Positions 9,130 to 17,355 of a stretch of 64,000 nucleotides of DNA are shown here, piece by piece. The notes below the pieces were generated by a model. That model ran no database searches. It worked only from the letters and a program-made list of their open reading frames with translations, and was not told the DNA's origin. Position 1 is the stretch's first letter, and every line of letters starts with the position of its first letter. The stretch comes from Labrys monachus (GTDB lineage Bacteria; Pseudomonadota; Alphaproteobacteria; Rhizobiales; Labraceae): assembly GCF_030814655.1 (NCBI RefSeq), contig NZ_JAUSVK010000001.1:6765001-6829000 (forward strand), given 5' to 3'. A program made the position numbers and the translations under genes.

Positions 9130-10191
9130 TCAACGCAGCCAGAGGATTTCGCGATAGAAGAGCTCCGCAAGCGTCGTCGGGGACAACTCCGTGCAGAGAT
9201 CGATCCCGGTGATCGCAGCCCAGCCCGCGTGCCATCCGTCACCGGCACCGGTCTCCTGACGTTTCACGATGGCGAAGTGGATGGGAGATGTCGCGGGGGA
9301 CGGCGTACGGTTCTTCAGGACAGCTGCGGTCCACTGATCCGTGACGGCATTCACCGCATCGACGATCCTTAGCTTGCCGGTGGACTTGACTCCAGCGCGC
9401 GCCAATAGTGCCGGCACCGAGTTGGGACCAGGATAGATCGTGGTCAGCGATGCTAGATCGCGTGCGAACACTAGTGGCTTCTGATCGGCCTGAATCTCGT
9501 CGAACGACTGGTTCGGCAGCAGGGCCCTCTGCCCGAATACCCAGGAGAGCATATCCAGCTCCTCGTCCGCCTTCTTGCCGGCGTTGACCAAGAGCTTCGT
9601 GTAAGCGTTGAACTTGGCGACTACGTCGCCGAGGGCTTGGTCCATCGCGTTGGCAATCTGATCGAATACATTCTGGAACGTCGCAGGCGCGCTGGCCTGT
9701 ACTGCAGAGAAATCCAGTTCGTATTCTAGTTCCGGAGCCTCAATCTCGACCGTGCTGAGGTCGGGCCGCTTTCGCCGACTGGCAGCAAGCTGGGACAGCG
9801 CGTTCTCGGCTGCCGTCACCAGATCGACGGGCAGCGCAACCTTGCGCGCGCCGCCGCAGGCGGTCGTGGTCACCGCCATCGCCGCCTTCGGTTTTGTGGC
9901 AAAGTACAGCATCAGCGCTGCCGCCGAGAGAATCTGGTCCTGTCGCGCGCCCTGCTCGATGGACGGATCGGCATCCGAGAACGCCTTGTGGAAGGCCGTC
10001 AACTCGGTCGCCAGATCATCCTGCTGGTGACCGCCGGCCGGCGGTTTGGTGTCGAAGACGAGGCGGGCGAGCATCTCGATCCGGGCGGGCGCGTAGCTGG
10101 CGGCGAATGCCTCCACCCCGTTCCAGCGCAGGTCCCTCTGCGCACCGTTGGTCGAGATCTCGGAATAAAGTTTCGGAAAGTCCGCGTGCAT
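9130..10191 (-). CDS. GASH-like all-helical GTPase-associated system protein
   Basis: 353 residues, second gene of the operon, starting 21 nt after the hydrolase stop (10213) and ending 5 nt before the next ATG (9124). The sequence (start MHADFPKLYSEI) is almost wholly predicted alpha-helical, with no enzyme motif. It contains a long central helical section (QNVFDQIANAMDQALGDVV) and ends with a W/Y-rich segment AELFYREILWLR. Its position and character match the 'GTPase-associated system all-helical' proteins always found with double GTPases and GAP1. A profile search would be needed to confirm this. No signal peptide or membrane segment is seen, so all members of the system appear cytosolic. 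Confidence 0.65.
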   Translation of the reverse strand: MHADFPKLYSEISTNGAQRDLRWNGVEAFAASYAPARIEMLARLVFDTKPPAGGHQQDDLATELTAFHKAFSDADPSIEQGARQDQILSAAALMLYFATKPKAAMAVTTTACGGARKVALPVDLVTAAENALSQLAASRRKRPDLSTVEIEAPELEYELDFSAVQASAPATFQNVFDQIANAMDQALGDVVAKFNAYTKLLVNAGKKADEELDMLSWVFGQRALLPNQSFDEIQADQKPLVFARDLASLTTIYPGPNSVPALLARAGVKSTGKLRIVDAVNAVTDQWTAAVLKNRTPSPATSPIHFAIVKRQETGAGDGWHAGWAAITGIDLCTELSPTTLAELFYREILWLR

Positions 10192-10212
10192 CTCCAGTCC
10201 CGCTCCCGTTTT

Positions 10213-11379
10213 TCATTCTCTCTCCTCGACCAGCTGCTCAAGCCGATCGAGGAGGTTGCGCTCGGAGGCGCGGATCAGTGCGGTATCGTAGCGCTGCTGC
10301 TCCGGCAGATTGATCTCCCCGTCACTGATCAGGCCAAGTTCGAGCACGATCTCGCGCCGGTCGCTTGCGTCCAAATCCCAGAAGCGGTCGATGAGATGGC
10401 TGGTCGCGGGGTCGGCCATGGTTACCTCAGGGTTCGTGTGGAAGGCGGGCCCTACCGCCTCGTCAACGATGGAAAGCGAGGTTTCGGAAAGTCGAACATC
10501 CGAGTTTAGCCCTTGTAATTCTCCGGATTCCATGTCGTGCGCGGAAATGGGGGATGAGTCGTTGCTTGGTTCTACCGGGTTGATATGGCTTTTCTCGATA
10601 GAATTGTGAGACGTCGTCGCTCCTATTTTTGTCCGGCGCCATTCTGTGATGAAGTGTCTGAGTTGGCGATGTTGGATCGCATGTTCAGTCTCGATCTTCG
10701 TGATCGAGAAATGATCTGATCCCGGCACCTTATACGGCTCGCCAAAGTAGCGCGCCCCAGAGAATGGCTCGACGACCTGTTTGCGCCAAAACCACCGAAA
10801 AGCGATGAAGCGATCTTCGATCAGCTCCTTTCCTACGATCGAGAGGCGACCCTGCTCCTTAAGGTTAAGAAAGTCGCGGTCTAAGTCAGCCAGCCAGATG
10901 TTGGATCGGGCGAAACGCAGAGCATCACCTTGAGAGTGTCCAAGAATCTTTGCGAGTGGCTTAAGCCAGTCAGCATAATCTGCTCCGAGCGACGGCGATG
11001 CCAAAAGGAACAATGCGACCTGTACATGGCGCTCGATCAGCTCAGTGGCTCGCGAAACCAAGTATTTGCGGACGACGATCCCGCCCATACTGTGGCACAC
11101 AAATACAATTCCCGTCAAGCCGGTTATTCCATCAAGTATTAGATATTCCTTCAACGCGTCAACAGCGTCGGCAAGGCGGTAGCTACCTGAAAAAAATCCA
11201 GTTCGATAAGTAAAGACGTAGACGCCAAGATCCGACATCTCTGGATCCTTGGCGACAATCTCTGGCCAGTAGGCTCCGCTAGGGTGCCGCCAACAGCTCT
11301 CACCGCTCGACAGGACGCCATGAATGAATACAATGACGGGCGCGGTCGGCGATCCGCGCTTAATCCATTCTCCCTTCAT
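10213..11379 (-). CDS. Alpha/beta hydrolase with C-terminal effector-associated (EAD-like) domain
   Basis: 388 residues from ATG 11379, preceded by a purine-rich RBS. Residues 1-250 form a lipase/esterase-like alpha/beta hydrolase: oxyanion HGV at 20-22, nucleophile elbow CHSMGG (Ser97), and a late SDHFSITK that likely supplies the catalytic His. A low-complexity polar linker (about 255-320) leads to a compact helical C-terminal domain of ~68 residues (from MADPATSHL to the end) resembling the effector-associated domains (EADs) that recruit effectors to conflict-system hubs. It is the first gene of the operon. The likely role is the effector or signal-transmitting enzyme, whose lipid or ester hydrolysis is triggered by the GTPase module. 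The substrate is unknown. Confidence 0.7.
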   Translation of the reverse strand: MKGEWIKRGSPTAPVIVFIHGVLSSGESCWRHPSGAYWPEIVAKDPEMSDLGVYVFTYRTGFFSGSYRLADAVDALKEYLILDGITGLTGIVFVCHSMGGIVVRKYLVSRATELIERHVQVALFLLASPSLGADYADWLKPLAKILGHSQGDALRFARSNIWLADLDRDFLNLKEQGRLSIVGKELIEDRFIAFRWFWRKQVVEPFSGARYFGEPYKVPGSDHFSITKIETEHAIQHRQLRHFITEWRRTKIGATTSHNSIEKSHINPVEPSNDSSPISAHDMESGELQGLNSDVRLSETSLSIVDEAVGPAFHTNPEVTMADPATSHLIDRFWDLDASDRREIVLELGLISDGEINLPEQQRYDTALIRASERNLLDRLEQLVEERE

Positions 11380-11820
11380 CGCGCCCCCTTCGCCAACGTC
11401 GTTTGGCGTAGCAAAAAAGCCGCCAAACTGCACGCATTAACTACTTCGTGCGCACATCCGTCAGGTACGGCCGCGATGGCCCACATGAACGGAGGTCTGC
11501 TTTTCAGAAGCGCAGGAGGACAACTGTGCTTCCTCGCTTGGGTCAAATTTAACTTCGGCGCGCAGCTGAACGAACGTCCGCTTCCTGCGGCGGGTCTCCG
11601 AGAAGCGGCCAGGATGCTTTCGGCCCCATTTCGGACGTTTAACCTTTCATATGTCAATGTCTGCAATTGGCCCAAGGCGAGCAATGCGGATTGTTCAAAT
11701 CCGCGCCAATTCACCCAAATTCGCCCCAGATCTTCCCCTCCAAATCGGGCAAAGATACCTCCATACTCACCCCCCTCGAAACCATTTGGCCTCTCCACCG
11801 CCGGACGCTAGAACCAATCC
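11380..11820. other. Spacer upstream of the GTPase operon, no clear gene
   Basis: About 440 bp between the divergent hydrolase gene and the MFS gene. Its composition resembles the GTPase operon rather than the MFS gene. A 140-codon minus-strand frame exists but has no recognisable domain and low-complexity composition. The operon promoter and one boundary of the presumed acquired segment must lie here; no convincing -35/-10 pair was fixed. Confidence 0.4.
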
Positions 11821-13173
11821 ATGAATCCCATCCCCAAGCTCCTCGCCTTCCTGAAGACCATCGCCGGTGATCGCCGGCTCGCCTTCATGCTGGCGCTGGG
11901 CTTCAGTTCGGGGCTGCCTTTCCTGCTGATCTTCTCGACGCAGTCGGCCCGGCTGCGGGAGGCCGGGGTCTCGCTGACGGATATCGGGCTGATCAGCTAT
12001 GTGGCGCTGGCCTACAGCCTCAAATTCGCCTGGGCGCCCTTCATCGACCGCTTCGATCCGCCCGGGCCGGCGCGCTTCCTCGGCCGGCGGCGCGGCTGGA
12101 TGGTGATGGCGCAGGCGGGCGTGGCGCTCGGCCTCATCGGCCTCGCCTTCAACGATCCCGGCCGGGCGCTGTGGCCGACCATCGCCTGCGCCGCCTTCAC
12201 CGCCTTCTGCGCCGCCAGCCAGGATGTGGTGATCGACGGCTGGCGCATCGATGTCTCCGTGCCCGAGAGCCAGGGCATGATGCTGGCCTGCTACCAGCTC
12301 GGCTATCGCCTGGCGCTGCTGAGCGCCGGCGCCGGCGCCCTCTATCTCGCCGACTTCCTCGACTGGCGCAGCGCCTATCTCGCCATGATGGGGCTGATGC
12401 TGGTCGGCGTCATCGCGGCGACCTTCGCGCCGGACGGGCCGCCTGCGGCGGAGGCGGGGAGCGACGCCGAGGCGAGGGACCCCGTTCCCGCCGCAACGCC
12501 GGGCGGGGCAGCCCCGGCATCGGCCTTCGCCCGCTCCTTCGTCGAGCCGCTTGGCGACCTGTTCAAGCGCCTGGGATGGATGCTGGTGCCGATCCTGGTG
12601 CTCGTCGCCCTCTACCGCCTGCCGGATTTCGTCTCGGGCGTGATGGCCAATCCGCTCTATATCGATCTCGGCTTCACCAAATCCGACATCGCCACCGTCT
12701 CCAAGCTCTACGGCATCTGGATCGGCATGATCGGCGCCTTCGCCGGCGGCATTTCCGTGGCCCGCCTCGGCCTGATGCCCACCTTGCTGTGCGGGGGAAT
12801 CGTGGCGGCGGCCTCCCATCTCAGCCTGGCGCTGCTGGCGGCGAGCGGCGCCAAATTCGGCCTGCTGACGCTGGCGATCAGCATCGAGAACTTCGCCGGC
12901 AGCTTCGCCGGCACGGCGCTCGCCGCCTATATGTCGTCGCTGACCTCGCCGGCCTTCGCCGCCACGCAATATGCGCTGCTGAGTTCGCTCTACGCCTTGC
13001 CCGGCAAGATCCTCGGCGGCCTGTCCGGCAAGATCGTCGACACCATCGGCTATCCCGCCTTCTTCATCTCGACCTCGACCATCGGCGTGCCCGTCGCCAT
13101 CCTCTGCCTGGTGGTGTGGTATGGCTCTCCGCGCCAAGTCCCGGCCGCGCCGGCGGCGACGGCGGCGCGCTAG
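11821..13173 (+). CDS. MFS permease, AmpG-like
   Basis: 450 residues with about 12 hydrophobic segments. The N-terminal GFSSGLPFLLIFSTQSARLREAG is typical of AmpG-type muropeptide permeases (SGLPFxL motif); KFAWAPFIDRF and RRRGWMVMAQAGVALGL (the cytoplasmic MFS loop) follow. A Pro/Ala-rich cytoplasmic loop (about residues 205-240) separates the two six-helix halves. AmpG homologues import anhydromuropeptides for cell-wall recycling and beta-lactamase induction. Several AmpG-like paralogues with unproven substrates occur in alphaproteobacteria, so the substrate is tentative. ATG at 11821 fits the first helix. Confidence 0.8.
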   Translation: MNPIPKLLAFLKTIAGDRRLAFMLALGFSSGLPFLLIFSTQSARLREAGVSLTDIGLISYVALAYSLKFAWAPFIDRFDPPGPARFLGRRRGWMVMAQAGVALGLIGLAFNDPGRALWPTIACAAFTAFCAASQDVVIDGWRIDVSVPESQGMMLACYQLGYRLALLSAGAGALYLADFLDWRSAYLAMMGLMLVGVIAATFAPDGPPAAEAGSDAEARDPVPAATPGGAAPASAFARSFVEPLGDLFKRLGWMLVPILVLVALYRLPDFVSGVMANPLYIDLGFTKSDIATVSKLYGIWIGMIGAFAGGISVARLGLMPTLLCGGIVAAASHLSLALLAASGAKFGLLTLAISIENFAGSFAGTALAAYMSSLTSPAFAATQYALLSSLYALPGKILGGLSGKIVDTIGYPAFFISTSTIGVPVAILCLVVWYGSPRQVPAAPAATAAR

Positions 13174-13289
13174 CGGGCCGATGGGCGAGGGCCAAGCTCG
13201 CCCTTCGGGCGCCCCGAATCGCGGGCACAGTGCGATCCCGACGCAGGCCGCCCCGGCGGAGCCGTCGTTTTCACGGGATATCATTTGAG

Positions 13290-14003
13290 ATGAAGCGTTT
13301 TTTCCATGGTTCGATCCTCGGCGCGGTTTGCGCGTCGGCCCTTGTCGCCATCGCCGCGGCCGGCCCCGCCTGGGCGCTCGATCCCGGCAAGGCCCCGTCC
13401 TGGCCGGACAGCTTCGCCACGCGGCTCGAAGCGCTCGCCATCCTGCAGAGCCTCAACGCGGAGCTCCTCAGCAATCCCAGCGCCACGCTCACGCTCGACC
13501 GCTGGTGTGCGGCGCATCGCCTCGCCCCGGCGGGATCGAAGATCACGGCCGAGCGGGTGCGCGGGCAGGACAAGGCCGCGGACGCCGGCATCCGCGACAT
13601 CCTGAAGGCCGGTGCCGGGGAGCCCGTCGCCTATCGCCGGGTTCGCCTGCGCTGCGGCGACCGCGTGCTCTCCGAGGCGGACAATTGGTATGTGCCGGGG
13701 CGGCTGACCGCCGACATGAACCGGCAGCTCGACACCACCGACATCTCCTTCGGCCGCGTGGTGCAGCCGCTCGGCTTCAGCCGCACGACGCTGTCGGCGA
13801 CGCTCCTGTGGCGCCCCCTGCCGGAAGGCTGGGAGATGGCACCCCGCCCGGCCGTTCCCGCCGGCGCCACGCTGGCGATGCCCGCTTTCCTGCTGGAGCA
13901 CCGCGCCGTGCTGAAATCGTCGGACGGCACGCCCTTCAGCGCCCTGGTCGAGACCTATACCAGCGAGGTCCTCGATTTTCCCGCGCCCGGCGGGCCGGAT
14001 TGA
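13290..14003 (+). CDS. Secreted UbiC (chorismate lyase)-like protein
   Basis: 237 residues. The N-terminus is a Sec signal peptide (MKRFFHG then a hydrophobic core ending near AWA-LD at residue ~29). The mature domain shows chorismate-pyruvate lyase-fold signatures: YRRVRLRCGDRVLSEADNWY, VPGRLTADMNRQLDTTDISF and FGRVVQPLGFSR. A late VETYTSEVL could supply the glutamate used by UbiC. True UbiC makes 4-hydroxybenzoate in the cytosol; a secreted member suggests a different ligand or a UTRA/UbiC-fold binding role. The ATG is at 13290, about 115 nt after the MFS gene. Confidence 0.6.
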   Translation: MKRFFHGSILGAVCASALVAIAAAGPAWALDPGKAPSWPDSFATRLEALAILQSLNAELLSNPSATLTLDRWCAAHRLAPAGSKITAERVRGQDKAADAGIRDILKAGAGEPVAYRRVRLRCGDRVLSEADNWYVPGRLTADMNRQLDTTDISFGRVVQPLGFSRTTLSATLLWRPLPEGWEMAPRPAVPAGATLAMPAFLLEHRAVLKSSDGTPFSALVETYTSEVLDFPAPGGPD

Positions 14004-14014
14004 AGGCTGGCCTC

Positions 14015-14345
14015 GGCGCTGCCCCTCACCTCCATCCTCTCCCCGCAAGCGGGGAGAGGGGACTTCGGCGTCGCGACAGGATGAGGAGGCCGCCGTCTCG
14101 CGGCCCGGTGATGAAACGCGACGCCGCCAGCCCTTCTCCCCGCATGCGGGGAGAAGGTGAGGATGAGGGGCGGCGCAACCGGGGGTGAGGGAGACGGCGG
14201 CCCGGCCCCGGCGTTGCCCCTCGCCTCTATCCTCTCCCCGCAAGCGGGGCGAGGATAGAGGCGTCGCGACAGGATGGAGAGGCCACTGTCTCGATGCCCG
14301 GCGATGAAACGCGACGCCGCCAGCCCTTCTCCCCGCATGCGGGGC
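14015..14345. repeat. Two-copy ~135-bp direct repeat with palindromic cores
   Basis: Copy 1 (about 14015-14152) and copy 2 (about 14210-14345) are highly similar and offset by 195 bp. Each contains two hairpin cores: CTCCCCGCAAGCGGGG (near its start) and TTCTCCCCGCATGCGGGG (near its end), separated by a GATGAAACGCGACGCCGCC block. They fill the gap between two convergent genes. Intergenic palindromic repeats of this style are common in Hyphomicrobiales. Confidence 0.75.
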
Positions 14346-14386
14346 GAGGGGGGCTTCGGCGTCGCGCAAATGGCTTCAAACGCCCG

Positions 14387-14848
14387 TCATCCCGTCGCAT
14401 AGGGCGTGCCGTCCTTGTGCATGAAGCGGCCGTCGGCATTGGTGCTCATCATGTCGATGTCGGAGCAGAGGGTGACGTCGGCCGGCGCGCGGGTGCCGAT
14501 TTCGAGATAGGCGGCCGTCGCGCCGGACCGGTTGATCATGTGATGGCCGTTGCCGCTGTTCTTCGCGAAGGCCGCGCAATCGCCGGCGCGCAGGAGCGTC
14601 TCGCCGCCGTCCTCGACCAGCGTCAGCTCGCCCTCGAGCACATAGACGAATTCGTCCTCGTGCGAATGCCAGTGGCGCTGGCTCGACCAGCCGCCCGGCG
14701 GCAGGCGCATGAGATTGATGCCGACATCGGTGAGCCCGCCGGCCTCGCCGAGGCGCTGGCGGATGCGTTCGGCGCAGGGCTGGTCGAAGGGCGGCGGGTA
14801 GCCTGATCCCCTGCGTCTCGGCACGGTGGCGATATCGATCCTGGGCAT
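14387..14848 (-). CDS. Cupin domain protein
   Basis: 153 residues from ATG 14848. A single cupin barrel is clear: motif 1 HWHSHEDEFVYVLEGE (metal-binding His, His, Glu) and motif 2 with GHHMINRSG supplying the last His. The frame is open further upstream (to 15211), but only the ATG at 14848 precedes the conserved segment MPRIDIATVPRR. Such small cupins bind a metal and often a sugar or carboxylic acid; no specific substrate can be named. It is convergent with the UbiC-like gene and divergent from the yaiI-like gene. Confidence 0.8.
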   Translation of the reverse strand: MPRIDIATVPRRRGSGYPPPFDQPCAERIRQRLGEAGGLTDVGINLMRLPPGGWSSQRHWHSHEDEFVYVLEGELTLVEDGGETLLRAGDCAAFAKNSGNGHHMINRSGATAAYLEIGTRAPADVTLCSDIDMMSTNADGRFMHKDGTPYATG

Positions 14849-15167
14849 GGCCCTCTCCCGCTTTGCGACGGAGGGCAGCATGCCGCCGAGAGGCGCGGGA
14901 CGGCAAGCCATCTGCCAGCTCCATCCCCGCCGCGACCGGTCCTCCAGCCGCCGCACCGGCAGCGCCGAGGGATAGCCGACGGTGAAATACCGGTCGTTGC
15001 GGGCGGCAATGGTCTGTCCGCGCAACATCAATTCCTGCACGGTGACGACCGACGCCAGCGCCGTGTCCTTTGATCGCGGCGGTATAGGGGTTGAGGCGCC
15101 CACTCCGTCCGGCATATTTGCCGGATAAAGCCGTACTTTTTGGAACGGGTCGTTTTGCGGAGCGCGC
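14849..15167. other. Divergent intergenic region, no gene seen
   Basis: A 319-bp region between the divergent cupin and YaiI-like genes. The minus-strand frame continues open but has no conserved-looking protein. Promoters for both genes should lie here; none was fixed with confidence. Confidence 0.35.
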
Positions 15168-15641
15168 ATGACCATCGAGATTTTCGTCGACGCCGACGCC
15201 TGCCCCGTCAAGGACGAGGTCTACCGGGTCGCCGGCCGGCACGGCCTGAAGACCTTCGTCGTCTCCAACAGCTTCATGCGCGTGCCGCGCGACCCGCTGG
15301 TCGAACTGGTGGTGGTCGGCGCCGGCATGGACGTGGCGGATGACTGGATCGCCGAGCGGGCCGGGCCTCGCAGCGTGGTGGTGACGGCGGATGTGCCGCT
15401 CGCCAGCCGCTGCGTCAAGGCCGGCGCCGAGGTGCTCACGCCCACCGGCAAGCCGTTCACGCCGGCCTCGATCGGCATGGCGCTCGCCACCCGCAACCTC
15501 ATGGACCAGCTGCGGTCGGCCGGCGAGGTGACGGGCGGCCCGAGCCCGTTCTCTCCGCGCGACCGCTCCGCCTTCCTCGGCGCGCTCGACCGCATCATCG
15601 TCAGGCTGAAGCGATCGGATCCCGGTGTGCCGGTCCGCTGA
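15168..15641 (+). CDS. YaiI/YqxD family protein (DUF188)
   Basis: 157 residues. It opens with the family signature [20 protein letters not shown] and has [24 protein letters not shown] and [12 protein letters not shown]. These acidic motifs resemble PIN/NYN nuclease folds, but the family has no established function. Length and start match the usual family size. It is followed by ubiB with a 104-bp gap. Confidence 0.9.
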   Translation: MTIEIFVDADACPVKDEVYRVAGRHGLKTFVVSNSFMRVPRDPLVELVVVGAGMDVADDWIAERAGPRSVVVTADVPLASRCVKAGAEVLTPTGKPFTPASIGMALATRNLMDQLRSAGEVTGGPSPFSPRDRSAFLGALDRIIVRLKRSDPGVPVR

Positions 15642-15745
15642 CCGGCAGCTTGCGTGCCACGGGCGGGTCGGGGACCCGCCCACCGCCTTGCAGGTTTGCG
15701 CTTCGCCCGGGCCGCCCTATCTAAGGGGGGACACAGGAGCAAGGC

Positions 15746-17110
15746 ATGGCCGAGCATGATGATGAAGCGAACCGGCTATCGGCCCGGGCGCGGCGCTATG
15801 CGAGCGTGGGCGTGAATGTCGGCGGCGTCGCCGCCCGCATGGCCGGCGCCAGGCTGATGGGCGGCGGCAATTCGTCCGGCGGCAATGCGGCGGCGCTGGC
15901 GCGGGCGCTGGGCGGCCTCAAAGGGCCGCTGATGAAGGTCGGCCAGCTGCTCTCGACCATTCCGGACGCCCTGCCGCCGGATTATGCCGCCGAACTGTCC
16001 AAATTGCAGAGCCAGGCCCCGCCGATGGGGTGGGCCTTCGTCAAGCGGCGGATGATCGCCGAGCTGGGTCCGGCCTGGGCCGAGCGCTTCGCCCACTTCG
16101 AGCACGAGCCGGCGGCGGCCGCCTCGCTCGGCCAGGTCCACCGCGCCACCGCCAAGGACGGCTCGCCGCTCGCCTGCAAGCTGCAATATGCCGACATGCA
16201 GTCCGCCGTGGAGGCGGACCTGTCGCAATTGCAGGTGCTGTTCGCCCTGCATCGCCGCTTCGATCCGGCCATCGACACCCGCGAGATCTATCACGAGATC
16301 AGCGAGCGGGTGCGCGAGGAGCTCGACTATCGCCGCGAGGCCAAGCATGCGGCGCTGTACCGCAACGCCTTCGCCGCGCTCGGCATCACCGATGTGCGTG
16401 CCCCCGGCGTGTGGCCCGAGCTGTCGACCGGCCGGCTGCTGACGATGGACTGGCTGGAGGGCGAGCGCATCCTCGCCTTCAAGGATGCCGATCTCGCCAC
16501 GCGCAACCGCCTCGCCTCGGCGATGTTCGCCGCCTGGTGGCGGCCCTATGCCCATATCGGCATCATCCATGGCGACCCGCATCTCGGCAATTACACGGTG
16601 TTCCGCGAGGACGGCGAGGCAGCGGGCATCAACCTGCTCGATTATGGCTGCATCCGCATCTTCCCCCCGACCTTCGTCGGCGGCGTCGTCGATCTCTATC
16701 GCGGCCTGCTGTCGGGCGACGCCGAGCGCGTCGTCGGCGCCTATGAGAGCTGGGGCTTCCGGAATCTCTCCAGGGATCTCATCGACACGCTCAACCTGTG
16801 GGCCCGCTTCATCTTCGGGCCGCTGCTCGACGATCGCGTGCGCACCATCGCCGACGGCGTGTCGCCGGCCGAATATGGCCGGCGCGAGGCCTATACCGTG
16901 CATCAGGCGCTGAAGGAAAAGGGTCCGGTGACGGTGCCGCGCGAATTCGTGTTCATGGACCGCGCCGCCATCGGGCTCGGCGGCGTGTTCCTGCATCTCA
17001 AGGCCGAACTCAACTTCCACCGCCTGTTCGAAGAGGCGATCGAGGATTTCTCGACGCAAACGGTCGCCCGGCGCCAGCAGGAGGCGCTGGCGGCCGTGGG
17101 GCTGGGGTAG
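15746..17110 (+). CDS. UbiB/AarF/ABC1-family atypical kinase
   Basis: 454 residues. Diagnostic motifs of the UbiB family are visible: KGPLMKVGQLLS (KxGQ), the Ala-rich nucleotide loop EPAAAASLGQVHRA, ACKLQYADM (Lys), the helical DLSQLQ...FDPAIDTREIYHEI region, REELDYRREAKHA, and the catalytic-loop-like HGDPHLGNY with LLDYGCIR (metal Asp). Members are ATPases that support ubiquinone biosynthesis or lipid homeostasis. The C-terminus lacks an obvious pair of transmembrane helices, so this is the soluble ABC1 type rather than E. coli UbiB. GGAG precedes the start. Confidence 0.85.
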   Translation: MAEHDDEANRLSARARRYASVGVNVGGVAARMAGARLMGGGNSSGGNAAALARALGGLKGPLMKVGQLLSTIPDALPPDYAAELSKLQSQAPPMGWAFVKRRMIAELGPAWAERFAHFEHEPAAAASLGQVHRATAKDGSPLACKLQYADMQSAVEADLSQLQVLFALHRRFDPAIDTREIYHEISERVREELDYRREAKHAALYRNAFAALGITDVRAPGVWPELSTGRLLTMDWLEGERILAFKDADLATRNRLASAMFAAWWRPYAHIGIIHGDPHLGNYTVFREDGEAAGINLLDYGCIRIFPPTFVGGVVDLYRGLLSGDAERVVGAYESWGFRNLSRDLIDTLNLWARFIFGPLLDDRVRTIADGVSPAEYGRREAYTVHQALKEKGPVTVPREFVFMDRAAIGLGGVFLHLKAELNFHRLFEEAIEDFSTQTVARRQQEALAAVGLG

Positions 17111-17355
17111 CTCTGCCGCGGAAGAAAGTTCGGTTCTCCAGGGTCTCTGCCCTCGGATTCGGCGCATTCTGGCTATGCGCCGTCGCGGTTATGGGTTCCG
17201 GCCGGAATCCATAACCTCGCCCCTCTCCGGTTGAGGCGGCATCAGAGTGATCGCTTTGCGTCGTGCCGAACCAAAGGCCGCCATAGGCAGTCCCCTTGTC
17301 AGACAGGGCCCCGCCCCCTATGACATCCCATCCTTTTCAGATGTCCTGATTGCCC

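Noticed and set aside
11376-11798. 140-codon minus-strand frame upstream of the hydrolase gene
   Set aside because: No recognisable domain, overlaps the presumed promoter region, and the composition is not convincingly coding.
14015-14345. CRISPR-like appearance of repeated palindromes
   Set aside because: Only two long units with similar spacers and no cas genes; it is an ordinary intergenic repeat.
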